Source: Flaccisagitta enflata (Eukaryota > Chaetognatha > Sagittoidea > Aphragmophora). Taken from it: a DNA stretch of 64,000 bases. Under the pieces are notes generated by a model, which worked only from the letters and a program-made list of their open reading frames with translations, was not told the origin of the DNA and did no database searches. Every line of letters begins with the position of its first letter. The first letter of the stretch is position 1. Position numbers and translations under genes: made by a program. Shown here one piece after another: positions 11,852 to 23,904 of the stretch. Location: contig OZ231128.1 of assembly GCA_965153355.1 (NCBI GenBank), positions 52,204,001 to 52,268,000 of the forward strand. The letters run 5' to 3'.

Positions 11852-12155
11852 TTTAGTCTGCTGGTTTAAGTCTGCTGGTTCACGTCTGCTGGTTTAAGTC
11901 CGCTGGTTTAAGTCTGCTGGTTTAAGTCTGCTGGTTTAAGTCTGCTGGTTTAGGTCTGCTGGTTTAAGTCTGCTGGTTTAAGTCTGCTGGTTTAAGTCTG
12001 CTGGTTTATGTCTGCTGGTTTAAGTCTGCTGGTTTAAGTCTGCTGGTCTAACTCTGCTGGTTTAAGTCTGCTGGTTTAAGTCTGCTGGTTTAAGTCTGCT
12101 GGTTTAAGTCTGCTGGTTTGAGTCTGCTGGTTAAAGTCTGGTTTAAGTCTGGTTT
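11852..12155. repeat. 14-bp satellite TTTAAGTCTGCTGG
   Basis: About 21 tandem units, very homogeneous, ending in shortened GTCTGGTTTAA units; the family E/A mosaic lies to its left. Confidence 0.95.
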
Positions 12156-12197
12156 AGTATCATTAAAATTAATATGATTATTGTCAAAATATTGTCA

Positions 12198-12412
12198 GGA
12201 TCTGAAGCGGAAGCGGAAGCGAAAGCGGAAGCGCTTGATTATGTCCTTTCGCTTCCGCTTCCGCTTCCATTAGGCATCAAAAAAAGTTTTCGCTTCCGCT
12301 TCCGCTTCCACTTGATTTCAAAATTGCGCTTCCGCTTCCGCTTCCGCTTCCATGCTCAAACTACCGCTTCCACCCGCTTCCGCTTCCGCTTCCGCTTCCG
12401 CTTCTGCATCTC
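12198..12412. repeat. Degenerate hexamer repeat (CTTCCG)n in both orientations
   Basis: GAAGCGGAAGCG, then CGCTTCCGCTTCCG in four blocks split by short AT-rich spacers. Confidence 0.9.
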
Positions 12413-12644
12413 TAGTTCCTAGAGAGTCAACTTTCTATAATGATATGGGATAAATCGGATATTGTCAGCGGGAGTTTTCGAATGTGCAAATTTTGAAAAA
12501 ACAGATCACCTCACTGTGATAAAAATCAAGAAAGTTATGACATTTTACTCTATCCGTATATTTATGGCCAAGATGGTATATGCAGAGACACAGTGAGGAG
12601 TCCTGACTCATGACGCATTGCTGCCCAATCTGGCTTGCTCCAAG

Positions 12645-12880
12645 AACAAGGCCGGATATACGGCTACCCCAGTCGCGTGCGGGTGGGCAGGGGCCATATC
12701 TGAGGTAACTTGATCATTTGGGAAGGAGCAGTGAGGCCAAAGACAGCGAAAACCAAAAATAAGTAAAGTGTGACGGATGGACGGACCGACGGACAGACCG
12801 ACGGACGGACCGACGGACCGACAGACCAACGGATGGACCGACAAAGCGGGGTGTAGAGTCGCGTAGCACGCGACTAAAAA
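12645..12880 (+). mobile_element. Family A element, complete
   Basis: AACAAGGCCGGATATACGGC start, GGGCAGGGGCC, then GACCGACGGAC array, ending CGCGTAGCACGCGACTAAAA. Confidence 0.9.
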
Positions 12881-14132
12881 AACAATTATTTCCAGCAAAC
12901 CAAAAAAGAATACTGCGTCACTTTGCGAGGACCTGAAACAGGAAATGATACCAAACCACTTTGCGGGTGCGTTCAAACAAACTCTAAAAGGATGGAGAAT
13001 TGGAACAAGTTCTTTCGCCTGACAACCTGTCACACAATCTACACTTTATGCTGAAATTCTCTATAACTCAGGAATATCATCCCTACATTGTAATAAATAG
13101 GGAAGAGGAGAAGAAAACTCCTATATATTACTTCATGAAAGGGTGGGGTGACACGACTGTAAATGAGTCAAATGAACTTTTCATTCTTGATATCAAGTTG
13201 ATTTGTGTTTGCACATGGGCTGGTCATATATCCGATTGGCATTTCCATAACTGTGTCTAAACACAAACTGACAAAGAAGGATTCTAGCAATGGGGCAATG
13301 AAAAATAGGATTACGGGATCATGGAGCATCACGGGGAGGGCCATGATGCAAAAAAAAAAATGCTACAGATAAACCGGTTGCCCATTCAATAAACTTAGAA
13401 TTGAATACAATTGCTGAAAAAGAAATAATGTTTATATACACAGACAAACATGGGTCTAATGGGCCACCCCAATGTTTGCTTCATTTGTTCACTTGCGTGC
13501 TCACTCCACTCACTCGCCGTGCAACGGACTGCTTCGCCACCCTTCCTTTGCTCACTCGCTCCGTTCACAGGTTTGCTCACTCAATCTGCTCACTCCTTCA
13601 AAGGTTGGCCAAAATTTGTGAGGATGTTATGCTGTAAATGCGATTAACCGGAATAATCGCAATTTTTGTCATCATTAGAAACACCTCCGAAGTGAATTTG
13701 GTCTGGCGGTTCAACCTTAACCCCCCCCCCCTCCCGCGTCGCCCAATTAAGCCTTTTGGGTCTTGATCTATAGCAAATTACTGACTTGGAAAACAGTTTA
13801 GCAATGAAAAGATTTATTGGCCTTGACATCTATAGTAATGTATAGTAATTCATGTGACCTCTGTCAAGACTGATGTATACAGTCAGATTACATTTGTCAA
13901 TTTGTCATTCTGAGGATAATTTTCTACAAATCTGTTTGCTTTTTCATCACAGTTTAAGGTACGTGACTCAAACGTCAACTCAAAAGTCAACTCAAACCTC
14001 TCAAATCCCGATGTAACTGTGTTGGCATGCAATCCAAATCACTCATCTAGTAGGTTTTATTTTTCTTTCTTAGGTAGTTGTCAGCGAATCCAATTGCGTG
14101 TTGGTGGGTAGGGGAGGTAATGCAGAAAAAAA

Positions 14133-14325
14133 TTTTTAGTTGCAATCTGTGCTATTCTCCATCTATCGGTCAGTTGGTTGGTTGGTTGGTCGGTTGGTCA
14201 CATTCTTATTTTCTTTACATTTTTTGTCTCAGGCCTCACTGCTCCTGCTCAAATGCTCTGGTGACCTCAAATACAGCCCCTGCCCACCCGCTAGCGACTG
14301 GGGTAGCCATGTTTCCGGCGTTGTT
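14133..14325 (-). mobile_element. Family A element
   Basis: TTTTTAGTTGCAATCTGTGC start (hairpin decayed), GGTTGGTTGGTCGG, CACTGCTCCTGCTC, end GGGGTAGCCATGTTTCCGG. Confidence 0.75.
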
Positions 14326-14461
14326 TATTCGAAAATACTGCCAACCTGAAAAGCCTGGTCCGCAGTGTAAGCAACCAATTGGCAAACAAATGACCAAGTG
14401 ACCAACACGGGATTGGGAACTTTTCACATGTGAGATAAATACGCAGTGAAAACAAAAGCCT

Positions 14462-14733
<272 letters not shown>

Positions 14734-14761
14734 AGAGAGGGGAAAAAGAGAGAAAGAGAGA

Positions 14762-15095
14762 AACAAGGCCGGATACACGGCCAAAACCAGTCGCAGACGG
14801 GTGGGCAGGGGCGAGAACTGGCGTTTTCACACTTTGTGATTGTTTTTATTTCAAGCGTGACAACTTGAGCGTGACGGACGGACGGACGGACGGATGGTCG
14901 GATGGACGGAGGAACGGACGGACGGACGGACGGACGGACGGACGGACGGACGGACGGACGGACGGACGGACGGACGGACGGACGGACGGACGGACGGACG
15001 GACGGACGGACGAACGGACGGACGGACGGACGGACGGACGGACGGACGGACGGACGGACAGATAAAGCCTCTTATAGAGTCGCTTATCCGTGCCT
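14762..15095 (+). mobile_element. Family A element with expanded (GACG)n
   Basis: AACAAGGCCGGATACACGGC start; the short family array has expanded to about 185 bp of GGAC/GACG; then AAAGCCTCTTATAGAGTCGC and a decayed hairpin. Its left edge abuts the long (GA)n. Confidence 0.8.
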
Positions 15096-15210
15096 ACAGT
15101 ACGATTCTTTTGAAATACAACATAAGAAACCTATATATCTCCGCTCCTGAGCATCGTAGCAAGATGCAGATTGCACCATTGGATAGAACACGAAAAACTA
15201 TTTTTTCTAT

Positions 15211-15582
15211 GTCTTTTCTGATGTCATGATGCAATATGACGTATCTCTACCACTAAGCCAGTAAAAACATTGACATCTTCAACATCTCAAAATTGGCTGT
15301 CTGATTCTGCTCCTGAAAAAGATGAGAAAGATCCATTCATCAAATGATTGGTGATCATGAGGCCAACTGAATCACAACACAAATATTTTCTTAGGTATGT
15401 CCAGAAAATCACACGGAAGCCCCTTGATTGCTGATTATTTGACCAACTGAACCTCCTCATTCTTTTTGGAGGGAGAATCAGACAGCAAATTTCTTGACTT
15501 TTGAGATGTTAACGTTTTTTATTGGGATCGTGGTGGACATATGTCATGAGGCATTATGATATCAGAAAAAAACATAGGACGC
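15211..15582. mobile_element. Foldback element
   Basis: Left arm (TTCTATGTCTTTTCTGATGT onward, about 100 bp) is the inverted, diverged copy of 15470-15582, with about 170 bp between. Both inner ends contain GCTGTCTGATTCT. The outer flank GACGCACTGAAAATTACC recurs inverted at about 21412-21432 and 20750. Target duplication not seen. Confidence 0.5.
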
Positions 15583-15599
15583 ACTGAAAATTACCATAG

Positions 15600-16500
15600 A
15601 ATTTGCTACCCGAGCTAGATAAGTCAAGAAATTTATAAAAGGAAATTTAATGACAATTTTTGTCTTTATGTTTTCAAGTAAACTGTCAACAGCCATATTT
15701 TGCATGAATTGACTTGCATATGCAAGTCTTAATATCCAATCTTTTGTTTTACAGCTGAAAAAATGTATGAAATACAATAAAAAACTTATTTTGTCAATGT
15801 ACCATGGCTCATTGGAAATTTTAAATTTGCATAGAAAATCAAAATATCAACAAAACAAGAACATAGCGCGATTCCTAAAACATAAACTGAGGGCGCTATG
15901 TTCTTATTTTAATGATATTTTAATTTTTTATGCAGTTAGCAGTTATTGAAACGATTGTCATTATTTTTTTCACTCTTTAGTCTCATTAATATCGAATTTC
16001 CTTCAATCTTTTTGCATTTTGGTCATTTGACGGTAACAGATCGGTTTCCTCATGTAAGTTTACCCATTTAAGGCCACTGAAAACGTCTGAGTGATGACCC
16101 TGCCCTGGCCCTACCCAGACATAGTGAAATCCATGGTCAAATCCGCTCGTTTCTGCTCTTTGAGGAAAGCTTAGTTAATAATTCGATCATAGACTTCTGC
16201 CCCGGGCAAGGGCCAGATAGCTCTTGATTTACAACACCCTCAGACATACAATTAAGGTAAAAATATTTAATCAACCTTGCCCTGTACAATTTTTTTAGTA
16301 AATTTGACTTTTAATCCTCTTCATCCAAAACGCTCATTAAGACGGTTTTCATTTTTTATGGTTCAATAAGAACACAAGTGTAACCTGTCTACAGCTGCAA
16401 CTGTGAATCTGCGCCTGATCGGTCATATCCACTAACATTTCTCAACCTAGAATATGCAGACGGTATGAAAATCACCTTCATACTTGAGTCTGTTTCCTCA
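15600..16500. other. No gene seen
   Basis: AT-rich unique sequence with repeated ACATAGCGC/GGCGCTATGTTC palindrome at about 15860-15905. Confidence 0.45.
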
Positions 16501-16660
16501 CGTTGAAAACTTTTTCAATTGGCGTTTTTTGTCTTTTGTCTTTTTTTGCGTTTTTTTTCTTCTGATTTTTCTGTTCTTACATTGTGTTCGCTTTGTCAAG
16601 AGGAGGTCGTTCGTAGCAGAAACGTATTCCGCACCAGAAAGCCACACAGTAAGATCATGA

Positions 16661-17125
16661 CAGAGAGCGAGAGCGAGAGCGAGAGCGAGACCGAGAGCGA
16701 GACTGAGACCAAGACCAAGAGCGAGACCGAGAGCGAGACCAAGACCGAGACCGAGACTGAGACCGAGAGCCCGAGACCAAGAGCCCGGGAGCGAGAGCCC
16801 AAGAGCGAGAGCCCGAGAGCGAGAGACCGAGAGCGAGAGACCGAGAGCGAGAGACCGAGAGCAAGAGACCGAGAGCAAGATACCGGGAGCGAGATACCGA
16901 GAGCGAGATACCGAGAGCGAGAGACCGAGAGCGAGTGACCAAGAGCGAGAGACCGAGAGCGAGAGACCGAGAGCGAGAGACCGAGAGACCGAGAGCGAGA
17001 GAGCGAGAGACCGAGAGACCGAGACCGAGAGTCCGAGAGCGAGAGTCCGAGAGCGAGAGTCCGAGAGCGAGAGTCCGAGAGCGAGAGACCGAGAGCGAGA
17101 CCGAGAGCGAGACCACCGAGAGCAT
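16661..17125. repeat. Purine hexamer/tetradecamer repeat (GAGCGAGAGACC)n
   Basis: Mixed GAGAGC and GAGACC units, strand-asymmetric purine tract with all frames open; no gene. Confidence 0.9.
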
Positions 17126-17789
17126 TCGACAGACACAGGCTGTCAGATAGACACACATAAACCTATGACACAGAGGCAGACTGATAGACTGATAGACAAG
17201 TAGATGGTTGGATGGACGGACAGCATTGAAAATAGCATCAATCGTTTTGCTTACATATTAAAGATATGGGCCATATGTTCTTATTTAGGTATACCGGACC
17301 CGCTCACATTTCCACCATGTAAAGTGGGTGAAGTGGAAGCTTCGTTCTACATGCAGAAATAGAAAACAAAATACCATTGGGAGACAAGTAAGGACTAAAT
17401 ACTGTCATTTTGTCTAACTGATTTGTAGCAATACACACTTACACATAAACAAGAACGTGAAAAAGCAACTTGCACCTTGTCAAAGGGACGGACCAACCAA
17501 CATACAAAGTAACTTATAGATTCGCGCGATTTGCGTATCCTGTATCCAAACGAATTCATGAGAACTATGTGTGCATCAAAACCTTGAAGCAATAGGGCCG
17601 ACAAATGTGAAAAAGAGTCTTCTACATTCTACACTTCACAAACAGACACGCTCGCACACTCAAAGATTATGAAGGTTGATTTTCCTCTTCACTGGCATCA
17701 AACAAATATGAAATATTGTTGCATTCACATCGACGAGACTTGGCCTCCGCTGCCGCCTACAGGTGTTGTTGTTGTCGTTCAGGTCATTC

Positions 17790-18262
<473 letters not shown>

Positions 18263-18472
18263 CTGAATTCTACGCAAATAAACAAGCAAATAGACACGCA
18301 CAAATACTCATCATAGACAGTGGTTGAGTTTCCTCCTCATTTTACAGGTCGCTTCATGATCATGGACCCGTTGGATGAAATAGTGTAACAGGAGATATCT
18401 GTGTCTCATTGAATTTATCAGGTCAATACATTTCTCGGCGAAACTGGCTGATGATGTGATTTTAGTTCGTTT

Positions 18473-18671
18473 ATTAGTTGCAGACACGCAATGAGTCATT
18501 GTCTATCGGCCCATATGTCTGTCCATCCATCGGTTACTGGTGGGGGGGGGTTGCGGAGGGGGTTTGGACGTCCCTGCTCACCCCATCCTTCTTGTTTTTC
18601 CTTTCTTAAGTCCGTGCGTGTGTGTGTGTTTGTTTGTGTGCATGTGTGTGTGCGTGTGGTTGTGCGTGTGG

Positions 18672-18744
<73 letters not shown>

Positions 18745-18850
18745 CATTTGTGCGTGCACGTGCATGTGTGTGCGCGTGCATGTGCGTGCGTGTGTATGTG
18801 CGTGGGGGTTGTTCGCCCCTGCCCATCTGTCTACGATGATATTGTAATTT
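18473..18850 (-). mobile_element. Family A-like element carrying (TG)n
   Basis: TTAGTTGCAGACACGCAATG start, CTGTCCATCCATCGG, then (TG)n 18669-18742, then CGCCCCTGCCCATCTGTC and the B-type ATGATATTGTAA end. Confidence 0.55.
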
Positions 18851-19020
18851 GTAACTCTGCGTTCTTTCTTTCTCAGATTTGGATTTGGCTTCATAGCGTC
18901 TGCTTTGTTATCCACGCACAAAGAAATAATACAATGAATGTTGCTGTGATAAGCATTGAAATCTTTTAGTTTTAAATTACTGATCAACAGTTCAAAACTG
19001 ACTGAAACTATCATCAACAC

Positions 19021-19632
19021 TACGCTGAGGAGAATACACTTTTTTTCATGCAGGGACCAAGAGGAGGGCCCAGATCTTTTTATTTTGATGTAACTAATGT
19101 ATTCTGAAAATTTCAGGACCATAGAGGTTCTTAACCATTCATCATATTACACTTGAAAAATAGCTTATCCTTAAGGGGGCCAAAATTTCAAAATCATTTT
19201 TCCTCAAATCTGATGCCAGATTCAGATTCCTTGTAAAAAATTATGTAAGATACTATATTTTCCATCCTCAAAATTTTGTTTTTAAGCTGAAAAAATGAAA
19301 AAAACCTCTAAAAAGACCCTGTTTTTTAAAAACCCTTATTTTTGGAGGTTTTTTGCATTTTTTCCGCTTAAAAACAAAATTTTGAAAAAAGAAAATATAG
19401 TATCCTACATAATTTTTTACAAGGAATCTGAATCTGGCATCAGATTTGAGGAAAAATGAATTTGAAATTTTGACCCCCTTAAGGATAAGCCATTTTTCAA
19501 GTGCAATATGATGAATGGTTAAGAACCTCTAACGTCCTGAAATTTTCAGAATACATTAGTTAAATCAAAATAAAAAAATCTGGGCCCTCCTCTTGGTCCC
19601 TGCATGAAAAAAAGTGTATTCTCCTCAGCGTA
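19021..19632. mobile_element. Palindromic foldback MITE with 8-bp target duplication
   Basis: A 612-bp, nearly perfect palindrome. Arms of about 300 bp run from TACGCTGAGGAG to CTCCTCAGCGTA with almost no spacer. Both ends are flanked by ATCAACAC (19013-19020 and 19633-19640). The 8-bp duplication suits hAT- or P-like transposition. No coding capacity. Confidence 0.9.
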
Positions 19633-19948
19633 ATCAACACCCGTTCAATCACTATGAATCATAAGGCTTGTAGGCCAAGTGTTACGTGTAGTCAGAGGGT
19701 CCGCGAAAGTCAGTGGATATATAACCATGGAGCATCTGCCATAGAATGTCCGCGCTAAAAGTTTAAGGCCACAAGGGATACCTGCTGTTTATGCTTATGA
19801 TTAAATGATGATAATAAGAATCAAGATTCTGGTACATAAATATGTCCAACTTTGAAAATATGAAATCATTGATATCTTGTTCATTTGATTGATGACAAAG
19901 ATTTAAAAAAAAACTTGTTCATTGTATTGCATTTTTATTGCTACAACC

Positions 19949-20072
19949 TTTTTAGTTGCATATATGCAACTCTTTAACTCGCTATATAAGATTAATAGAT
20001 AATCTGATATTTTGGTTGGTTAGTCTTTACTATCACTGCCCATGCCCAGCCGCTTGCGACTTAAGTTATTAC
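19949..20072 (-). mobile_element. Family A element, decayed
   Basis: TTTTTAGTTGCATATATGCA hairpin, then CTTTAACTCGC and TGCCCATGCCCAGCCGC then TTGCGACT. Confidence 0.5.
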
Positions 20073-20749
20073 GTTTATCTGAATCTCATGCTGATATTCT
20101 CTTGTAATTAAATGGTTTTTATAGAAAAGTGACTGAAATAGCTAGCTAAAGAGACTAAGTCAGCCAGGGATGAAGCAGGAGAGACAAGAGTCAACAGGAG
20201 CTTATGAGAAGAATAATTAGAGAATAATTAGAGACAGAAAAACAGAAAGAGAGAGCAAGAGACAAAGAAAAAGAAACAGATAGACAAAAAGAGAGAAAAA
20301 ACCCTCTAAAAGCTAAAAGATGAGCAAAGTTGATCAAATGACGAAGCAAAAGTCAAGAGCTGTATGAAGGATATGAGGAGCAATAATTTGATAAGACAAA
20401 GGCTACAATACAGTTATAAGCAGACACTTATGCAGCTGGGTAAGTATTAAGATTCAGTAAAATCATCATTTCAAATAATTTTTGCGTCATTTAAAAAAAT
20501 TTTATTCAATAGCTATGAGGGCCAAAAAAAAGATGGATTTTTTAAACATACTTCCCATCATCTCACAAGAAAAACAAAGACTGTTTTGAACTTAGCAACT
20601 CTTCACCTCATCACTGATTTTTTTTGGGGGTGAAAGAAGTGGACCTCCATCGTGGCCTTAAGTACAAAAAAATCAACACAAGCATTGACCTATGCAAAAA
20701 TAGTAAAGTAAATGGTATCTTTGTCCTCTGGGTAAACTCCTCTTACTTT

Positions 20750-20885
20750 GATTTCAGTGCGTCATAGAAAAAATAATTTTTCGTGCTCTAGCCAATGGTG
20801 CAATCCGCATCTTGCTACAATGCTCAGGAGCGGAGATATATAGGTTTCTTATGTTGCATTCCAAAAGAATCATACTGTAAAAAAA
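20750..20885 (-). repeat. Dispersed repeat, inverted copy of 15092-15225
   Basis: TATATCTCCGCTCCTGAGCA, TAGCAAGATGC and CAATGGTGCAATC shared, about 130 bp, with opposite orientation 5.6 kb apart. Confidence 0.8.
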
Positions 20886-21040
20886 AGGAAGATAGAGACT
20901 GACAGAACGAGAGAGACAGAGACAGAAAGACGGAGAAAAAAAAAAGAAAAAAAAAGAGAGCAAGAGAAAAGAAAAAGAAATAGAAAAAGAAAGAGGAAGA
21001 GAGACAGACATACAGACAGAAAGCTTCATAAAGGGTATCC

Positions 21041-21275
21041 CGTTTATGTTAAAGCATCAAGGTGACACGGGTGATCTCCACAACTACCAAGGCTACACAA
21101 ATGCGCCAATAACAAAATATTCAAACACGTGCTCCGGATAGTTTTTCAGCCATGTCTTTTAACATCCAAGTACCAATATGGCTTCAAACAAAAGTCATCA
21201 ACATCTCTAGCAATCCATAGCTTAAAGGAGACAATAAACTACCAACGAAGGCGGCTATCGCCAATCAGAAAAAAG
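21041..21275 (+). pseudogene. Non-LTR (CR1/L2-like) reverse transcriptase fragment, N-terminal part
   Basis: The translated plus strand shows GDLHNYQGYTNAPI, then after one frameshift KIFKHVLRIVFQPCLL and KYQYGFKQKSSTSLAI followed by HSLKETINY. These are the 'NYRGI.L....SKIFE.VL' and 'QYGF..G.ST..AI..L.E.' blocks of CR1/L2-type reverse transcriptase. It is frameshifted and truncated, hence a dead copy. It ends where a CGGCGATAGCCGCC-type repeat (about 21249-21290) begins. Confidence 0.75.
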
Positions 21276-21530
21276 TCGTAATCCTGACAATTATTTTAAT
21301 CGGTTTTTAACATATCTATGTTGAGAGATCAATTGAAAATATCAGAGTAGAAATTTTCATAAAATCTTCTATTATGAAATTCATGATTCATATGGTTTGG
21401 GTAATAAATTCTATGGTAATTTTCAGTGCGTCACATTTGTCCATCCATCCATCAGTTGATCCGTGTGTTTATCATGCTCCAGTTAGAAAGGTTTAAAAAT
21501 GTAAATCTAAGGTGCCTTGATTGTGAGTGT

Positions 21531-21532
<2 letters not shown>

Positions 21533-21626
<94 letters not shown>
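21533..21626. repeat. (TG)n microsatellite
   Basis: Pure TG, between the two reverse transcriptase fragments. Others: 18669-18742, 23175-23287, 51283-51400. Confidence 0.97.
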
Positions 21627-21628
<2 letters not shown>

Positions 21629-22099
21629 CTCTATCATAGCCTTACTTGTTCTCCTTATTTCACTTTTGGCAATTCAAACTAGCAAAAATCCTCTTAGATC
21701 ATCACTACATTTCCAGCTGGCAAGCTTGATAAAATTACTGAGAGATGAAATCAATTTTTTGGCTAATTTTTGGCTAGTTTTGAGCCAATTTTCGCCACAT
21801 GGGCAGGCCTGCAGTTATTTTGAATGCACTCACTTTGTTGCTAGCATGCATTTTTATCACTAAGGACATTTTAATGTCTGAATATCTTTCAGTAAATTTA
21901 ATTCTTTTTTGGGGGGGAAAAATTGCAAAGCCAATGAATGAAAAAAGTTTTAAAAAATCATAACTTGAAAAATATACACTATAGAAACCTCTGACCGTTG
22001 GCGCCATTTGAAAGGAAGAATTTAGCTTCTTCTTTGCTGTAAGAAAAGATTAAAAATGGAATACTTTATCTGTCCCCTACAATTCAAGTCGTTTTACGT

Positions 22100-22560
22100 A
22101 ATTCGACTTTCTTCCACCTACACATCAAATGGCAGTAATGTTTATTGCGAGACTATTTATGAAACTCCTCAAACGCCGAGCTTCACTTACATTTCTGTGC
22201 CCCATAGTCATGTGGCTTTCAGATCTTGAATGTCTAGTCAGATGGAGCAATGCCACAAGCAAATGGTTTACCATTGAAGCTTGTGTAAGGCATGGGAGCG
22301 TTCTGTCGCCCATTTTCTTCTGCACCTACGTCGACTATCTTGTGGAAATCCTTTCTGCACTGGGATTTGGATGTTACACTATGATGTCACCAAAGGAGGT
22401 CCTCCAGAATCCACGGTTTTGTACTTGGCAATGTAAAAGATATATCCTCCGTATCGTTAGACAACACCTAGTCACCACGCAAGAGCTCATGAGGCTATAT
22501 GAGATACATGCCGCAAACTAGACCCAAGTCAAGATTTTACGTAACTTTCCTTATCCCGTT
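22100..22560 (+). pseudogene. Non-LTR reverse transcriptase fragment, central part
   Basis: The frame from 22129 reads LFMKLLKRRASLTFLCPIVM, then LECLVRWSNATSKWFTIEAC and VRHGSVLSPIFFCTYVDYLV. This is the CR1/L2 block with GVRQGSVLSP.LF..Y.DDL. It probably continues the same dead element as 21041-21275, from which about 0.8 kb of other repeats including (TG)n separates it. Changes such as RH for RQ and VDYL for VDDL fit decay. Confidence 0.78.
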
Positions 22561-22850
22561 ATCCCTCAACGTGAACACGCTTCACAACGAAATCTGGTGG
22601 TACATAGCTTACTTTTTGTGCTTGTTATCATGAACTATCGATTGCTTTACCAACACGTCTAGAAGTATTTTTTCTTGAAATTGTTGCCATGTGCTACTGA
22701 GCCGATCCGGGCCGACGATGCGTTCATCTTCGTTGACGAGCCTTTAATATCCTTTGTACGAGGTTTAGACGACATTTCCCGGATAGGTCCGACTTTTTGA
22801 ACGCTGATTTTGTTTTTCTTTTTATTTCTCACAGCCTGTTTTCGCTCGAT

Positions 22851-23036
22851 TTAATCGTCGTTAAATTCTAGAATGTCTAAAAATCCTTTTCTTGCGAGAA
22901 TTTTACCAAACGCTGACAATTTTGGGCTCTTCATCATTGACTGACGCTGAGTTAAATCTGTGTCGATCGCTACCTTAATGCTGTGTGAAAGTGATGGTCC
23001 CATTTCAACCAACCGATTGAATGAGTTGACACGCAC
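22851..23036 (-). CDS. Short coding-like minus-strand frame
   Basis: A 61-codon minus-strand frame reads ...LSHSIKVAIDTDLTQRQSMM then KSPKLSAFGKILARKGFLDI and ends with an acidic LEFNDD and TAA. Composition is protein-like and not repetitive. It follows decayed reverse transcriptase sequence on the other strand. No family recognised; could be a terminal exon or a transposon fragment. Confidence 0.25.
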   Translation of the reverse strand: MRVNSFNRLVEMGPSLSHSIKVAIDTDLTQRQSMMKSPKLSAFGKILARKGFLDILEFNDD

Positions 23037-23074
23037 ATTTATACACTATTTCCTGGCTTACACAGGTATACAGG

Positions 23075-23128
<54 letters not shown>

Positions 23129-23171
23129 GAGGTAGTTATCAAGCAACGATCAAGTATATGTTATCTCGACC

Positions 23172-23232
<61 letters not shown>

Positions 23233-23233
23233 T

Positions 23234-23278
<45 letters not shown>

Positions 23279-23383
23279 TGTGTGTGTTCGCGCGCGTGTG
23301 TGTGCACATATGTGCGCCTGCGCCTTATTCTTTTTCTTTCATTTCTACTTCTTCTTCTTTTGCTTCTCCCTTTCTTTCTTCTT

Positions 23384-23525
23384 TTTTAGTTGCGAACAGG
23401 CGACTCTATAAGCCACTTTTTGTTCGTTTGGTTGGTTGGTCAATCGGTGCATCCCTGAAAAGTTGTTTTTTAAGGTTTTCCGCTCCTGCCCACCCGTCTG
23501 CGACTAATGCTGCCGTAAATACTAC
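23384..23525 (-). mobile_element. Family A element
   Basis: TTTTTTAGTTGCGAACAGGC start, TTGGTTGGTTGGTC, CCGCTCCTGCCCACCC, GTCTGCGACTAATGC and a decayed end. Confidence 0.7.
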
Positions 23526-23772
23526 GCGAATAAAAAAAAGCCGCACCCTTTTGTAGCTGAGTGGAAAAGGCACAAAAAATCAATTCAATTTTTTTTTGTT
23601 CAACTGATTTTAAAGATTTTTGAATTTTCTTTCATTCTAGACCAACCCCAGGTCTCTATCTCAAACCGTTTAGGAGATAGAGCTTGCCAAAGTGAACCTG
23701 TTTTTTTGCAAAAGTGCTCATTTTTCATTAGGATTGCAAAACTGAAAATGACAATGTTTTCACTCTTTTATA

Positions 23773-23900
23773 CAGGGGTGTATATTATTGAGTCGCTTTT
23801 GATTTTTTCCCCCCCTGCCTTTGATTTTTTTCCCCGCGACGCGGCGCGTCCCGTTTTTAAAACTATGATTTTCTTCCCCATATAGCAATAAAACAATGTA
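23773..23900. mobile_element. Second copy of the CAGGGGTGTATA MITE, left end only
   Basis: CAGGGGTGTATATTATTGAG followed by the TTTGATTTTTTCCCC blocks and CCCCGCGACGCG, nearly the same as 32743-32870. No matching right end with a duplication was found. The 18-bp satellite starts right after it. Confidence 0.7.
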
Positions 23901-23904
23901 GTTA

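Noticed and set aside
13000-13260. 86-codon plus-strand frame
   Set aside because: Composition is not clearly coding, no splice sites and no recognised motif.
16498-17158. Arg/Ser-rich minus-strand open frames resembling SR proteins
   Set aside because: Product of the GAGCGAGAGACC repeat; every frame is open and there is no unique domain.
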